A stretch of DNA of 64,000 nt, from positions 1,178,001 to 1,242,000 of the forward strand of contig NZ_CP121446.1 in NCBI RefSeq assembly GCF_030643905.1. The letters run 5' to 3'. Shown here one piece after another: positions 25,831 through 34,700 of the stretch. Positions within the stretch are counted from its first letter, which is position 1. Each line of letters starts with the position of its first letter. Both the position numbers and the translations under genes were made by a program. The notes below the pieces were generated by a model that saw only the letters and a list, made by a program, of their open reading frames with translations, did not search any database and was not told the DNA's origin. Origin of the DNA: Flavobacterium sp. IMCC34852 (GTDB taxonomy: Bacteria; Bacteroidota; Bacteroidia; Flavobacteriales; Flavobacteriaceae).

Positions 25831-26403
25831 ATGATCAACATCGTTCTTTTCGGAAAACCGGGTGCCGGAAAAGGTACTCAAGCTGAATTTTTAAAAGAAA
25901 AATACAATTTGACCCATCTTTCTACAGGAGATATTTTCAGATACAATATTAAAAATGACACCGAGTTAGGACAATTGGCCAAAACCTTTATGGATAAAGG
26001 TGATTTGGTGCCTGATGAAGTGACCATTCAAATGTTGCAAAGCGAAGTGGATAAAAACCCGCATTCAGCCGGATTTTTATTTGATGGATTCCCAAGAACT
26101 ATCGCGCAAGCTGAAGCTTTGGACCAATTTTTAGCCTCTAAAGGACAAAACATCACCGCAACTGTAGCTTTAGAAGCGGATGACAATATTTTAGTAGCTC
26201 GTTTGTTGGAAAGAGGAAAGACTTCAGGCCGACCGGATGATCAAGATGAAGAAAAAATCCGCAACCGTTACCAAGAATACAACGAAAAAACAGCTCCTTT
26301 GATGGATTATTACAAAGCACAGGGGAAATTTCACGCCGTAAACGGTATCGGAACCATACAAGAAGTAACCGAAAGACTAACCAGCGTTTTTGATAAATTT
26401 TAA
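25831..26403 (+). CDS. adk: Adenylate kinase
   Basis: This 190-residue adenylate kinase interconverts ATP + AMP and 2 ADP. The P-loop GKPGAGKGTQ is at residues 8-17, the AMP-binding segment is HLSTGDIFRYNI, and FDGFPRTIAQAEAL and the short-type LID ERGKTSGRPDDQDEEKIRNR follow. It has the short-LID form with no zinc cysteines. It lies downstream of hpt, so two purine nucleotide enzymes are grouped. Confidence 0.96.
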   Translation: MINIVLFGKPGAGKGTQAEFLKEKYNLTHLSTGDIFRYNIKNDTELGQLAKTFMDKGDLVPDEVTIQMLQSEVDKNPHSAGFLFDGFPRTIAQAEALDQFLASKGQNITATVALEADDNILVARLLERGKTSGRPDDQDEEKIRNRYQEYNEKTAPLMDYYKAQGKFHAVNGIGTIQEVTERLTSVFDKF

Positions 26404-26460
26404 TTGAAGGTTAACGGTTGGTAGTTAAAATTAACCAACGAAAACCAACAACCAATTCCA

Positions 26461-27738
26461 ATGGAAATACTCATTATTCTTTTTTTAATCCTGTTAAACG
26501 GCGTTTTTTCGATGTCGGAAATCGCTTTGATTTCGGCCCGTAAAAATCGATTGGAAACGGCTGCCAAAAAAGGAAATACCAATGCGAAAGTCGCTTTAGA
26601 CTTGGCCAATTCGCCCAACAAGTTTTTATCGACTGTACAAATCGGAATCACTTTAATCGGGATTTTGACCGGTATTTATTCGGGTGATAAAATCACCGAA
26701 GATGTCAAATTGTTTGTAGAAGGGTTTGAAGTGCTGAAGCCTTATTCTCATTCGCTTTCCGTAGGAATAGTGGTGGTAATTTTGACGTTTTTTTCTCTGG
26801 TTTTAGGCGAATTATTACCCAAAAGAATTGGGTTGAATTACCCGGAAGCCATAGCCAAAGCAGTAGCTGTTCCGATGAAAATGGTTTCGGTTATCACCAT
26901 GCCTTTTATATGGTTGCTAACCATTTCGACCGATTTTATTTTGGATGTTTTCAAAATCAAACCTACAGCCGACGGCAAAGTAACCGAAGAGGAAATCAAA
27001 GCCATCATCAAAGAAGGTACCGAAGGCGGTGAAGTACAGGAAATTGAGCAAGATATCGTAGAACGTGTTTTTCACATCGGCGACCGAAAAGTCAACTCGT
27101 TGATGACACACCGAAAGTCGATAGTATATCTGTCGTATGAAGATACTATTGAAGAGTTAAAAGCAAAAGTTTTAGACGAATTGCATTCGGTTTATCCGGT
27201 TTGTAACGAAAATTTAGACGATGTTGTTGGCGTGGTTTTGCTGAAAGATTTGTTCTCAAGTTTTGAGAAAGAAGGCAAATTCAATTTAAAAACCATCACC
27301 AAAGATCCGGTGTATTTGATTGAACATACTTCGGCCTATAAAGCGTTGGAGAATTTTAAAAAATCAAAAGTGCATTACGCTTTGGTTACAGATGAATACG
27401 GTGTTTTTCAGGGGATTATTACTTTGAATGATATTTTAGAAGCTTTGGTAGGTGATGCCGCCGATTTTTATGAAGATGAATTCAAATTAATCGCTCGTGA
27501 AGACGGCACTTGGTTGGTTGACGGCCATTATTCGTTACATGATTTCTTGACTTATTTCGATATGGATGAGTTGATAAACGATTATGATGTAACAACTTTA
27601 AGCGGTTTAATCATGACCGAATTAGGCAATATACCCAAAACAGGAGAAAAACTGATTTGGAACAAATTTGAAATGGAAGTCATCGATATGGATGGCGTGA
27701 AGATTGATAAAGTGCTTGTGAAAGCGATAAAAGAATAG
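26461..27738 (+). CDS. CNNM/CorC-type (hemolysin family) membrane protein
   Basis: This 425-residue protein has an N-terminal DUF21 transmembrane domain (residues 1-170, with MSEIALISARKNRLE and VLGELLPKRIGLNYPE), a CBS-domain pair (about 200-330; MTHRKSIVYL, YPVCNENLDDVVGVVLLKDL, ALVTDEYGVFQGIITLNDIL) and a C-terminal CorC_HlyC domain (about 345-425). Relatives are implicated in Mg2+/Co2+ export or resistance; the hemolysin name is historical. It is in the same orientation as adk and obg, so co-transcription is possible. Confidence 0.9.
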   Translation: MEILIILFLILLNGVFSMSEIALISARKNRLETAAKKGNTNAKVALDLANSPNKFLSTVQIGITLIGILTGIYSGDKITEDVKLFVEGFEVLKPYSHSLSVGIVVVILTFFSLVLGELLPKRIGLNYPEAIAKAVAVPMKMVSVITMPFIWLLTISTDFILDVFKIKPTADGKVTEEEIKAIIKEGTEGGEVQEIEQDIVERVFHIGDRKVNSLMTHRKSIVYLSYEDTIEELKAKVLDELHSVYPVCNENLDDVVGVVLLKDLFSSFEKEGKFNLKTITKDPVYLIEHTSAYKALENFKKSKVHYALVTDEYGVFQGIITLNDILEALVGDAADFYEDEFKLIAREDGTWLVDGHYSLHDFLTYFDMDELINDYDVTTLSGLIMTELGNIPKTGEKLIWNKFEMEVIDMDGVKIDKVLVKAIKE

Positions 27739-27742
27739 TTGA

Positions 27743-27802
27743 CAGTGGTCAGTTGGCAGTAGGCAAAACTACTGAGCACTGAACACTGAACACTGAACAC
27801 TA
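27743..27802 (+). repeat. CACTGAA heptamer repeat and hairpin before obg
   Basis: Three perfect CACTGAA units (27777-27797) plus a partial fourth end 6 bp before the obg ATG. CAGTGGTCAG (27743-27752) and CTGAGCACTG (27772-27781) pair at nine of ten positions, so the leader could fold back on the first repeat unit. Confidence 0.75.
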
Positions 27803-27808
27803 GAAAAA

Positions 27809-28843
27809 ATGACTGAAGGTAACTTTGTAGACTACGTAAAAATTTATGTTTCTTCCGGAAAAGGAGGAAAAGGTTCTTCGCATCTACACCGAGAAAAATT
27901 TATTGAAAAAGGCGGTCCTGATGGCGGAGATGGTGGTCGCGGTGGGCATATAATATTGAAAGGAAATAAAAGTCTGTGGACATTATTTCACCTAAAGTTT
28001 GCACGTCATGTCAAAGCCGGACACGGTGGCGATGGTGGAAGTTCTCGCAGTACCGGTCATGATGGTGAAGATAAAATCATCGAAGTACCATTAGGAACGG
28101 TAGTTCGAGATAAAGAAACCGAAGAAATTTTATTTGAAATCACTGAACACGGCGAAGAAAAAATTTTGATTAAAGGCGGAAAAGGTGGTTTAGGCAACTG
28201 GCATTTCAGAAGTTCTACCAATCAAACGCCAAGATATGCCCAACCGGGAATGCCGGCAGAAGAGTTGGATGTGATTTTAGAGTTGAAAGTACTAGCCGAT
28301 GTAGGTTTAGTAGGTTTTCCCAATGCCGGAAAATCAACTTTGTTATCGGTATTGACTTCGGCCAAACCCAAGATTGCCGATTATCCGTTTACCACTTTGA
28401 AGCCAAATTTAGGAATCGTTGCTTACCGAGAATTCAAGTCTTTTGTAATGGCTGATATTCCGGGAATTATTGAAGGTGCAGCCGAAGGAAAAGGTTTAGG
28501 GCATTACTTTTTGAGACATATTGAGCGCAATTCAACACTATTGTTTTTGGTTCCGGCCGATGCGGATGACATCAAAAAAGAGTACGAGATTTTATTAGAC
28601 GAATTACGCCGTTACAATCCGGAGATGTTAGATAAAGACCGTTTGTTGGTTATTTCTAAATGTGATATGTTGGATGATGAATTAAAAGCGGAGCTCAAAC
28701 AACAACTCGATAAAGAATTCAAAGGATTACCTTATTTGTTCATTTCTTCTATTGCCAATCAAGGATTGACAGAGCTAAAAGACAAGCTTTGGGAAATGCT
28801 CAATGTTGATTTGGAAGAACCTGAAAACAGCCATGGAATATAA
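27809..28843 (+). CDS. obgE: Obg-family GTPase
   Basis: This 344-residue GTPase is essential in many bacteria for large-subunit ribosome maturation. The N-terminal glycine-rich Obg domain (residues 1-158) is clear: [32 protein letters not shown] and [15 protein letters not shown]. The GTP-binding part has [11 protein letters not shown] (G1), the TTL switch I region, DIPGIIEGA (G3) and SKCD (G4). It lacks the C-terminal OCT domain found in some relatives, ending [10 protein letters not shown] diverged copy of its last ~25 codons lies about 450 bp downstream. Confidence 0.96.
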   Translation: MTEGNFVDYVKIYVSSGKGGKGSSHLHREKFIEKGGPDGGDGGRGGHIILKGNKSLWTLFHLKFARHVKAGHGGDGGSSRSTGHDGEDKIIEVPLGTVVRDKETEEILFEITEHGEEKILIKGGKGGLGNWHFRSSTNQTPRYAQPGMPAEELDVILELKVLADVGLVGFPNAGKSTLLSVLTSAKPKIADYPFTTLKPNLGIVAYREFKSFVMADIPGIIEGAAEGKGLGHYFLRHIERNSTLLFLVPADADDIKKEYEILLDELRRYNPEMLDKDRLLVISKCDMLDDELKAELKQQLDKEFKGLPYLFISSIANQGLTELKDKLWEMLNVDLEEPENSHGI

Positions 28844-28855
28844 AACAGAATCCCG

Positions 28856-28886
28856 TCTCGTTCTCAAAAACGAGATGAGATTTTTT
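28856..28886 (+). terminator. Terminator after obg
   Basis: TCTCGTT (28856-28862) pairs with AACGAGA (28869-28875), followed by TGAGA and T6. It also lies immediately downstream of the convergent small membrane gene. Confidence 0.75.
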
Positions 28887-28890
28887 AATG

Positions 28891-29118
28891 TTATTTCTCG
28901 TTTTCATCTTGGCCGAAATAGGCAGCACCCATCCAGATAAGTCCAAATCCTATTCCTGCTGATGCGGCAAGCTGAAGCATATTAAAGATAAATCCTATTG
29001 CAAATCCCAGAATTGTACAGATAAAGAATATCAGTAATGCCTTTCTAAACGCGGGTTTTCTAGTTTCCTTCTTAACAAATGCTAAAAATTTATTTCCTTC
29101 TGTCTGATTAGCCTCCAT
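28891..29118 (-). CDS. Small membrane protein of unknown function
   Basis: This 75-residue protein has a basic N-terminal stretch (VKKETRKPAFRK) and two hydrophobic helices (about residues 27-45 and 48-66), ending in FGQDENEK. No family is recognised. It is read against obg and lies exactly between the true obg 3' end and a second, diverged obg tail, so it looks like inserted DNA. A possible -7 box TAATTTTG lies at 29189-29182 on the minus strand, about 64 bp before the start. Confidence 0.65.
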   Translation of the reverse strand: MEANQTEGNKFLAFVKKETRKPAFRKALLIFFICTILGFAIGFIFNMLQLAASAGIGFGLIWMGAAYFGQDENEK

Positions 29119-29220
29119 AACGATATAGTTTAAATTTTTGACAACAATTTTTTAAATTTAATTTAGGCTTTTTTGTTGTAACAAAATTATTATTTGATAA
29201 ATATAAAAAAAAAATTGAGA

Positions 29221-29301
29221 CTATACTCCGAACTCAAGTACAAGCTTTGGGAAATGCTCATTGTGAATACCGAAGAGCCGGAGAATAGCCACGGTATTTA
29301 A
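29221..29301 (+). pseudogene. Remnant of an obg 3' end
   Basis: Frame 29236-29301 reads [21 protein letters not shown] then stop, matching the obg C-terminus [20 protein letters not shown] then stop. The two share a 21-bp identical stretch (28782-28802 and 29240-29260). Likeness extends upstream at least to 29227 (SELK versus TELK). No start codon or GTPase domain is present, so it is not a working gene. A normal-looking terminator follows at 29321-29347. The differences are mostly synonymous or conservative, pointing to a diverged copy rather than a fresh duplication. Confidence 0.85.
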
Positions 29302-29320
29302 GTTAAAACTGATATTTTAC

Positions 29321-29347
29321 AAGCTATCCAAACGGGTAGCTTTTTTT
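29321..29347 (+). terminator. Terminator behind the obg remnant
   Basis: AAGCTATCC (29321-29329) pairs with GGGTAGCTT (29334-29342) with one wobble, followed by a T run. It may be the original obg terminator, now separated from the gene. Confidence 0.75.
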
Positions 29348-29426
29348 AATTCTAAAAATTAAGTTAAAATTTACTCAAACGTTATAGTTTTATTTGAAGT
29401 TGTTCTCTTAAATTAACAAAAAAAAG

Positions 29427-29434
29427 TATCTTCG
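29427..29434 (+). promoter_or_regulatory. Candidate -7 box for the S46 peptidase gene
   Basis: TATCTTCG fits TAnnTTTG at all but one fixed position. It follows an A-rich stretch, with a TTG 24 bp upstream (29400-29402), slightly longer than the usual spacing. It predicts a leader of about 80 nt. Confidence 0.4.
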
Positions 29435-29517
29435 CACACGTTTTTAGATTATTTGATGTAACAATTATTTTTTCAGATAGACTACTAACATTCAAACTAT
29501 TAACTTATATCAATACA

Positions 29518-31668
29518 ATGAAAAAAATTATTTTATCCTTGATTGCCGCTATTATGCTTGTTCCGACAAGTGTTAAAGCTGACGAAGGAATGTGGTTTTT
29601 GATGTTTATCGAAAGATTAAACCACAGAGACATGCAAAAAATGGGCTTGCAATTGACAGCCGAAGAGATTTACAGTATCAATAACCACAGTTTGAAAGAT
29701 GCCATCGTGCAATTCAACGGAGGTTGTACGGCGGAAATCATTTCTAAAGACGGTTTGGTTTTAACCAACCACCACTGCGGATATGATGCTATTGCAGAAT
29801 TGTCTACAGCTGAGAAAAACTTGTTGAAAGACGGTTTTTGGGCAGCCAACAGAAAAGCAGAAATCAAACCTTCAAGTTTGTTCGTTCGTTTCTTCGTAAG
29901 AATGGATGACTGTACCAAACGTATTTTAGCAGTCGTAAATCCTAGTATGAGCGAGGCTGAAAGAGAAAAAGCGATCAATGCCGAAATTGCTAAAATTGAA
30001 AAAGAAAATAACGAAGGCGGAAAATATACCGTTTCTGTTCGTCCGTTTTTCCAAGGCAATGAGTTTTACTACTTTGTTTATCAAGATTACAAAGATGTTC
30101 GTTTGGTAGGAACGCCGCCTGAAAGTTTGGGTAAATATGGTGGTGATACTGACAACTGGGAATGGCCACGTCACACTGCCGATTTCTCTATGTTCCGAGT
30201 GTATGCTGACAAAAACGGCAATCCTGCTGAGTACTCAGAGAATAACGTGCCTTTACAACCTAAACACTATTTACCGGTAAATATCAATGGTGTAAAAGAA
30301 AATGATTATGCGATGATTTTAGGTTACCCGGGAAGAACCAACCGTTGGATGCCGGCAGGCGGAATTGAGCAAAACGTAAAGTTTGCTTATCCTGCTTGGG
30401 TTGAAGGTGCCAAAACCGGTATGGACAACATGAAAAAATATATGGATCAAAGTGATGCTTTGAACTTGGTTTATGCTTCAAAATATGCTTCAACAGCCAA
30501 CTATTGGAAAAACCGTCAAGGAATGATTGATGCTTTGACTAAGTTTGGTACCGCCAAGACCAAAGCAGCACAAGAAGCTAAGTTCAATACTTGGGCTAAC
30601 AAACCGGCTAATAAAGCTAAATATGGTAATGTAATTGCCAACATCAATAAGTTTTATGCTTTGACCAACGAAAAGTCAAGACACGATAACTACATGCAAC
30701 AATTGTTCAGAACTACTACATTCGGAACAATTGGTAGAACGTTAGGAAGACAATTAGATGCTTATGTAAAAGCCGATGCAACTAAGCGAGCTCAAATGGC
30801 TCCGGCTATCGAAGAAATGGCAACAGAAATGTACAAAGAATTGCACATTCCTGCCGAGAAAGATATTTTAGCGGCTCAATTGAAATTGTATGCTACTAAA
30901 TCAACAGGATATGCGATTGCACCATCTGTTAAAAAGATTGCTGACGAAAACAATAATGATTTTGCTAAATATGTGAACGCAGCATTTGATATGAGTATTT
31001 TTACTTCATTAGACAGAATCAAAGCTTTCTTAGTGATTCCTAGTCAAGGTGTTTTAGACAATGATCCGTTGTATGTATTGTCTAATGATATGTTGACACA
31101 CTTCTCAGCAAAATCAGACGAAATTGCTAAAGCTCAAAACGATTACAGTGCTTCATTCCGTTTATTGGTAGAAGGTTTAAGAGAGTCAAAAATCGGGACT
31201 ATTAAATATCCTGATGCTAACTCTACTTTGCGTTTGACTTACGGAAAAGTTCGTTCGTTACCGGCTGACAAACGCAATGACGCCAAAATCAACAATTACA
31301 CTACGCTTGACGGTCAGGTAAAGAAATACAAAAAAGGTGATCAAGAATTTGACTTGCCTTTGAAAGTATTGGAAATGAACAAAAACAGAGATTACGGTCG
31401 TTATGCAGACAAAGACGGTTCGTTACACGTAAACTTCTTGACTGATAATGATATTACCGGAGGTAATTCAGGTTCACCGGTATTGAATGGTAAAGGAGAA
31501 TTAATTGGTTTAGCTTTCGACGGAAACATCGAAGCAATGGCCGGTGACGTTATCTTTGATAGTAAATTGCAAAGAACGATTAATGTTGATATTCGTTATG
31601 TATTGTGGGTAATTGAGAATTTCTCAGGGGCCAAACATATTGTAGACGAAATGACTTTGGTGAAATAA
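29518..31668 (+). CDS. S46-family dipeptidyl-peptidase (DPP7-like)
   Basis: This 716-residue periplasmic serine dipeptidyl-peptidase of family S46 has a signal peptide (residues 1-21). The catalytic His is in LTNHHCGYDAI (His86 as I count), the Asp region is DNWEWPRHTADFSMFRVY and the catalytic Ser651 is in GGNSGSPVLN. Family S46 occurs in Bacteroidetes and removes N-terminal dipeptides during peptide use. The specificity position in LAFDGNIEAMAG (residue 669) is Gly, as I recall for DPP7 (hydrophobic P1), whereas DPP11 has Arg there (acidic P1). Length is typical. It has its own leader and a shared 3' terminator. Confidence 0.92.
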   Translation: MKKIILSLIAAIMLVPTSVKADEGMWFLMFIERLNHRDMQKMGLQLTAEEIYSINNHSLKDAIVQFNGGCTAEIISKDGLVLTNHHCGYDAIAELSTAEKNLLKDGFWAANRKAEIKPSSLFVRFFVRMDDCTKRILAVVNPSMSEAEREKAINAEIAKIEKENNEGGKYTVSVRPFFQGNEFYYFVYQDYKDVRLVGTPPESLGKYGGDTDNWEWPRHTADFSMFRVYADKNGNPAEYSENNVPLQPKHYLPVNINGVKENDYAMILGYPGRTNRWMPAGGIEQNVKFAYPAWVEGAKTGMDNMKKYMDQSDALNLVYASKYASTANYWKNRQGMIDALTKFGTAKTKAAQEAKFNTWANKPANKAKYGNVIANINKFYALTNEKSRHDNYMQQLFRTTTFGTIGRTLGRQLDAYVKADATKRAQMAPAIEEMATEMYKELHIPAEKDILAAQLKLYATKSTGYAIAPSVKKIADENNNDFAKYVNAAFDMSIFTSLDRIKAFLVIPSQGVLDNDPLYVLSNDMLTHFSAKSDEIAKAQNDYSASFRLLVEGLRESKIGTIKYPDANSTLRLTYGKVRSLPADKRNDAKINNYTTLDGQVKKYKKGDQEFDLPLKVLEMNKNRDYGRYADKDGSLHVNFLTDNDITGGNSGSPVLNGKGELIGLAFDGNIEAMAGDVIFDSKLQRTINVDIRYVLWVIENFSGAKHIVDEMTLVK

Positions 31669-31685
31669 ACTGAAGTAACATATAA

Positions 31686-31716
31686 GAAAAAAGCCGACTT
31701 AAAGTCGGCTTTTTTT
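31686..31716. terminator. Bidirectional terminator
   Basis: AAGCCGACT (31691-31699) and AGTCGGCTT (31703-31711) form a 9-bp stem flanked by A and T runs between the S46 gene and the convergent alpha-2-macroglobulin-like gene, whose stop codon overlaps the T run. Confidence 0.9.
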
Positions 31717-34700
31717 ATTCTGTAACAATAATCTTGGTATTATCGGAATGCGTACTGAATTCGGGAGCATACATACTTTGCAGTGTGGAAATTCCATTGT
31801 TGAAGACACCGGTATTGGTGACTCTCAAATCATATTCTAAAATATAAGTGCCTTTATAAAGTGTGTCGAAAAAGAAATTGGTGGCAATGTCTTTAGTGCT
31901 TTTGTAATAATCCAGACCATCTCGCCATTCGTATTTTGACAAAACATCAACCGGTTCCAAGCAAGAGGCTCTCAAGTCTTTCAGATGCACAAACTCAAGA
32001 TTGTTATTGGCGCTGACTGTCAATCTCACGGTCAATAAATCACCCACTTTCAAAGTTTCATTTTCCACAGGAACGAGTTGTTCTCCGGAAGTAGTTTTGA
32101 CTTTTTTGAACAGTTTTTTATCAATAGATAAAGTTTGTGTTGAATCAGATTTGATATTTTCTAAGGATTCAAAATATTGCCAATACGCTCCGCCAAAACC
32201 GGGTGCTTTAGTTTTGTTTTCAATGATAATTGTTCCTGTTTTCGGACTTATCTCAGAAGCATTGAATTGTAGTTTGAGATAACCGGTTTCCGACTCATCT
32301 TCTTTTTTTGCTAGTTTTCGAGTTAAGATTTTTTCCTCTCCAATATTAATTTTAGTATTATCCTTGATAGATGTCCAATCGGTGCCTTGGCTGAGCAGAG
32401 CATAGATAGCCTCGGCAGTTGACTTGGTCGTGGGCCAATTTTTGGTTTGTTTGTTTTTGATAAGCCACACTTTCATGGCATCAATGATTTCTTTGTCTTT
32501 GTCAATTTCGGCAAAAGCTTCAATTAATAAAGCTTGCGTGCTGATGTTGGAGTCATACCATCCGTAACTGGAAACATTTTCAATCCAATACATTCCAATT
32601 TCTTCGTTGTTGGAAATGGTTTCTTTTAAACTTGCAATGATTTTTTTGGCAAAATCTTTTTCATTAAATCGATTTAAAGTCAGCGCCAAATATCCTTTTT
32701 CCAGGAGAGAATAAGCTAACCAATCCTCTTTGCAATACTGCAATTGCAGTTGGGCAATAGAATCACATTTTTTAGACATTGGATAACTTTTCAGAAAAAA
32801 ACTTCGGGTATATAAATAGTCCAAATTGGCTGTACTTGGTCTGCCGATTTTTACGTTTTTGGGATAAGTCTCCATAAAAACTTTATCTAAATAAGGAATG
32901 GTTTTCGAGAGAATGTTTTTATATCTCAAGCTGTCATTCGGAAATAGTTTGTTCAAATGGCCAATACCTGTGATTATGTTTTGAGAAATGTATCGGTTTT
33001 GATTTCCGCCGCTAAACCATGAAAATCCTCCCGAAGGTAAAAGTCTTTCTTCTACTTTTTTTAGTGTTTTTTCATTGTCTTCTTTTAATGTGTTTAAGTC
33101 CATCAGCAATGCTAATCGCTTGTTTTGAGCTTCTTCACTTTCGGTGTCCATCAACCACGGAGTTTCCGAAAGTACTATGGATTTCAACTCTTCGTTGAGT
33201 TTTAATTTGGATTCCGGAAACTTATTATTTTGCCATTTTTTAAAAAGAGCTTCTATTTTAGGATTAATGGTGATGATTTTTTCGGCCAAATAATTAGCGT
33301 AGTATTTGCCAAAAGTTTGTTCTGAACAATCGTGTTCATATGTCATCAGATAGGGCAATGATTGCAACGACAACCATGTCGGATTTGAGGTGTATTCAAA
33401 AGTGAAAGCATGGTTTTGCAATGTTGTTGAGGTGTTGTTTTTTAAGTTGGTCAACGTAAACTCTCTTTTAGTATTTCCTTTTACCCAAATCGGGATGCTT
33501 TCGGTTACTAATATTTTATCGGTCAGTACCGGGAGTATATTTTCCTCTCCGTCACTCATATTGCCTGATTTGGCTATCACTTTATATCGCAATCCTTGAA
33601 CGCCTTCCGGTATGGTAATTTTCCAATTGATTACCACACTTTGTTTGGGTTTGCAATTGAACAATCGGGTGTTGTTGGCGTTTAAGGCAATAGCATCAAT
33701 AGGAGTTTCGGTTGCAGCATCATATAACAATAGGATGGCGTTCCCCAACTTTTCTTCCATAGTAAGATTGACCACTTTTACGGACAAGTTTATCTCGTCT
33801 TTTTCTCTTACAAAGCGAGGCATATTAGGCATTACCATAATATCTTTTTGTGAAATGATATCACTTTGAAAATAGCCGGATTGACCTTTTTTGTTATGCG
33901 CGAGCAATCGCAATCTCCATTTGGTCAACGATTCGGGTGTGGTGAAACTAAAATGGATTTGTCCTTTCTCATCGGTGGTCAGATTCGGATAAAAAAAGGC
34001 GGTTTCATTAAAATTAGTTCTCGTTTTTACTTGTTCTAATTCTTTCACACCGGTTTTTGTAGACAAGACAATAACGCCATTAGCCGCGCGTGAACCATAT
34101 AGGGCAGTAGCTGATGCATCTTTTAAAACAGAGACATTTAAAATTTCGGTAGGATTTAATTTTAAAAAATCTTCTCTTGAAATTGGCCTACCATCTACAA
34201 TGTATAAAGGTTCTGAATTACTGCTCACTGAACCTAAGCCGCGAATAACCACAGAAGCGCTATTGCCAACATTACCGGAGCCGGAGGTTATATTTAAACC
34301 GGCTACTTGGCCTTGAAGAGTTTGAACATAATATTCTAGGTTTTCAGAACTAACTACTGTGGTTGAATGTGTGGCTGCGTAAGCTTTCTTTGTTGAGAAG
34401 CCCTGTGCAACCACCACCACGCCTTCCAATTCAAGGGATTCGCCATTTAGGGTAACGTTGATGTTCTTTTCTTTTTCAAATTTGATATTGACATTTATAA
34501 ATCCAACAAAATTAAATTGTAATGTTTCGCCTTTTTCCACATCTATTTCATAGTAACCGTCAAAGTCGGTTTGTGAACTACGGTTAGTTCCTTTTACCTG
34601 GATACTTGCACCGGGCAATGGAAAACCTGAGTCGTCCGTTACAACGCCGTAGACAGTTTTGGCGCTTTTGGGTATAGTGGCATTAGGACCAACTTTTTTG

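Noticed and set aside
27777..27802. CACTGAA repeats as a CRISPR-like array
   Set aside because: Units are 7 bp with no spacers and there are no cas genes, so they are simple tandem repeats.
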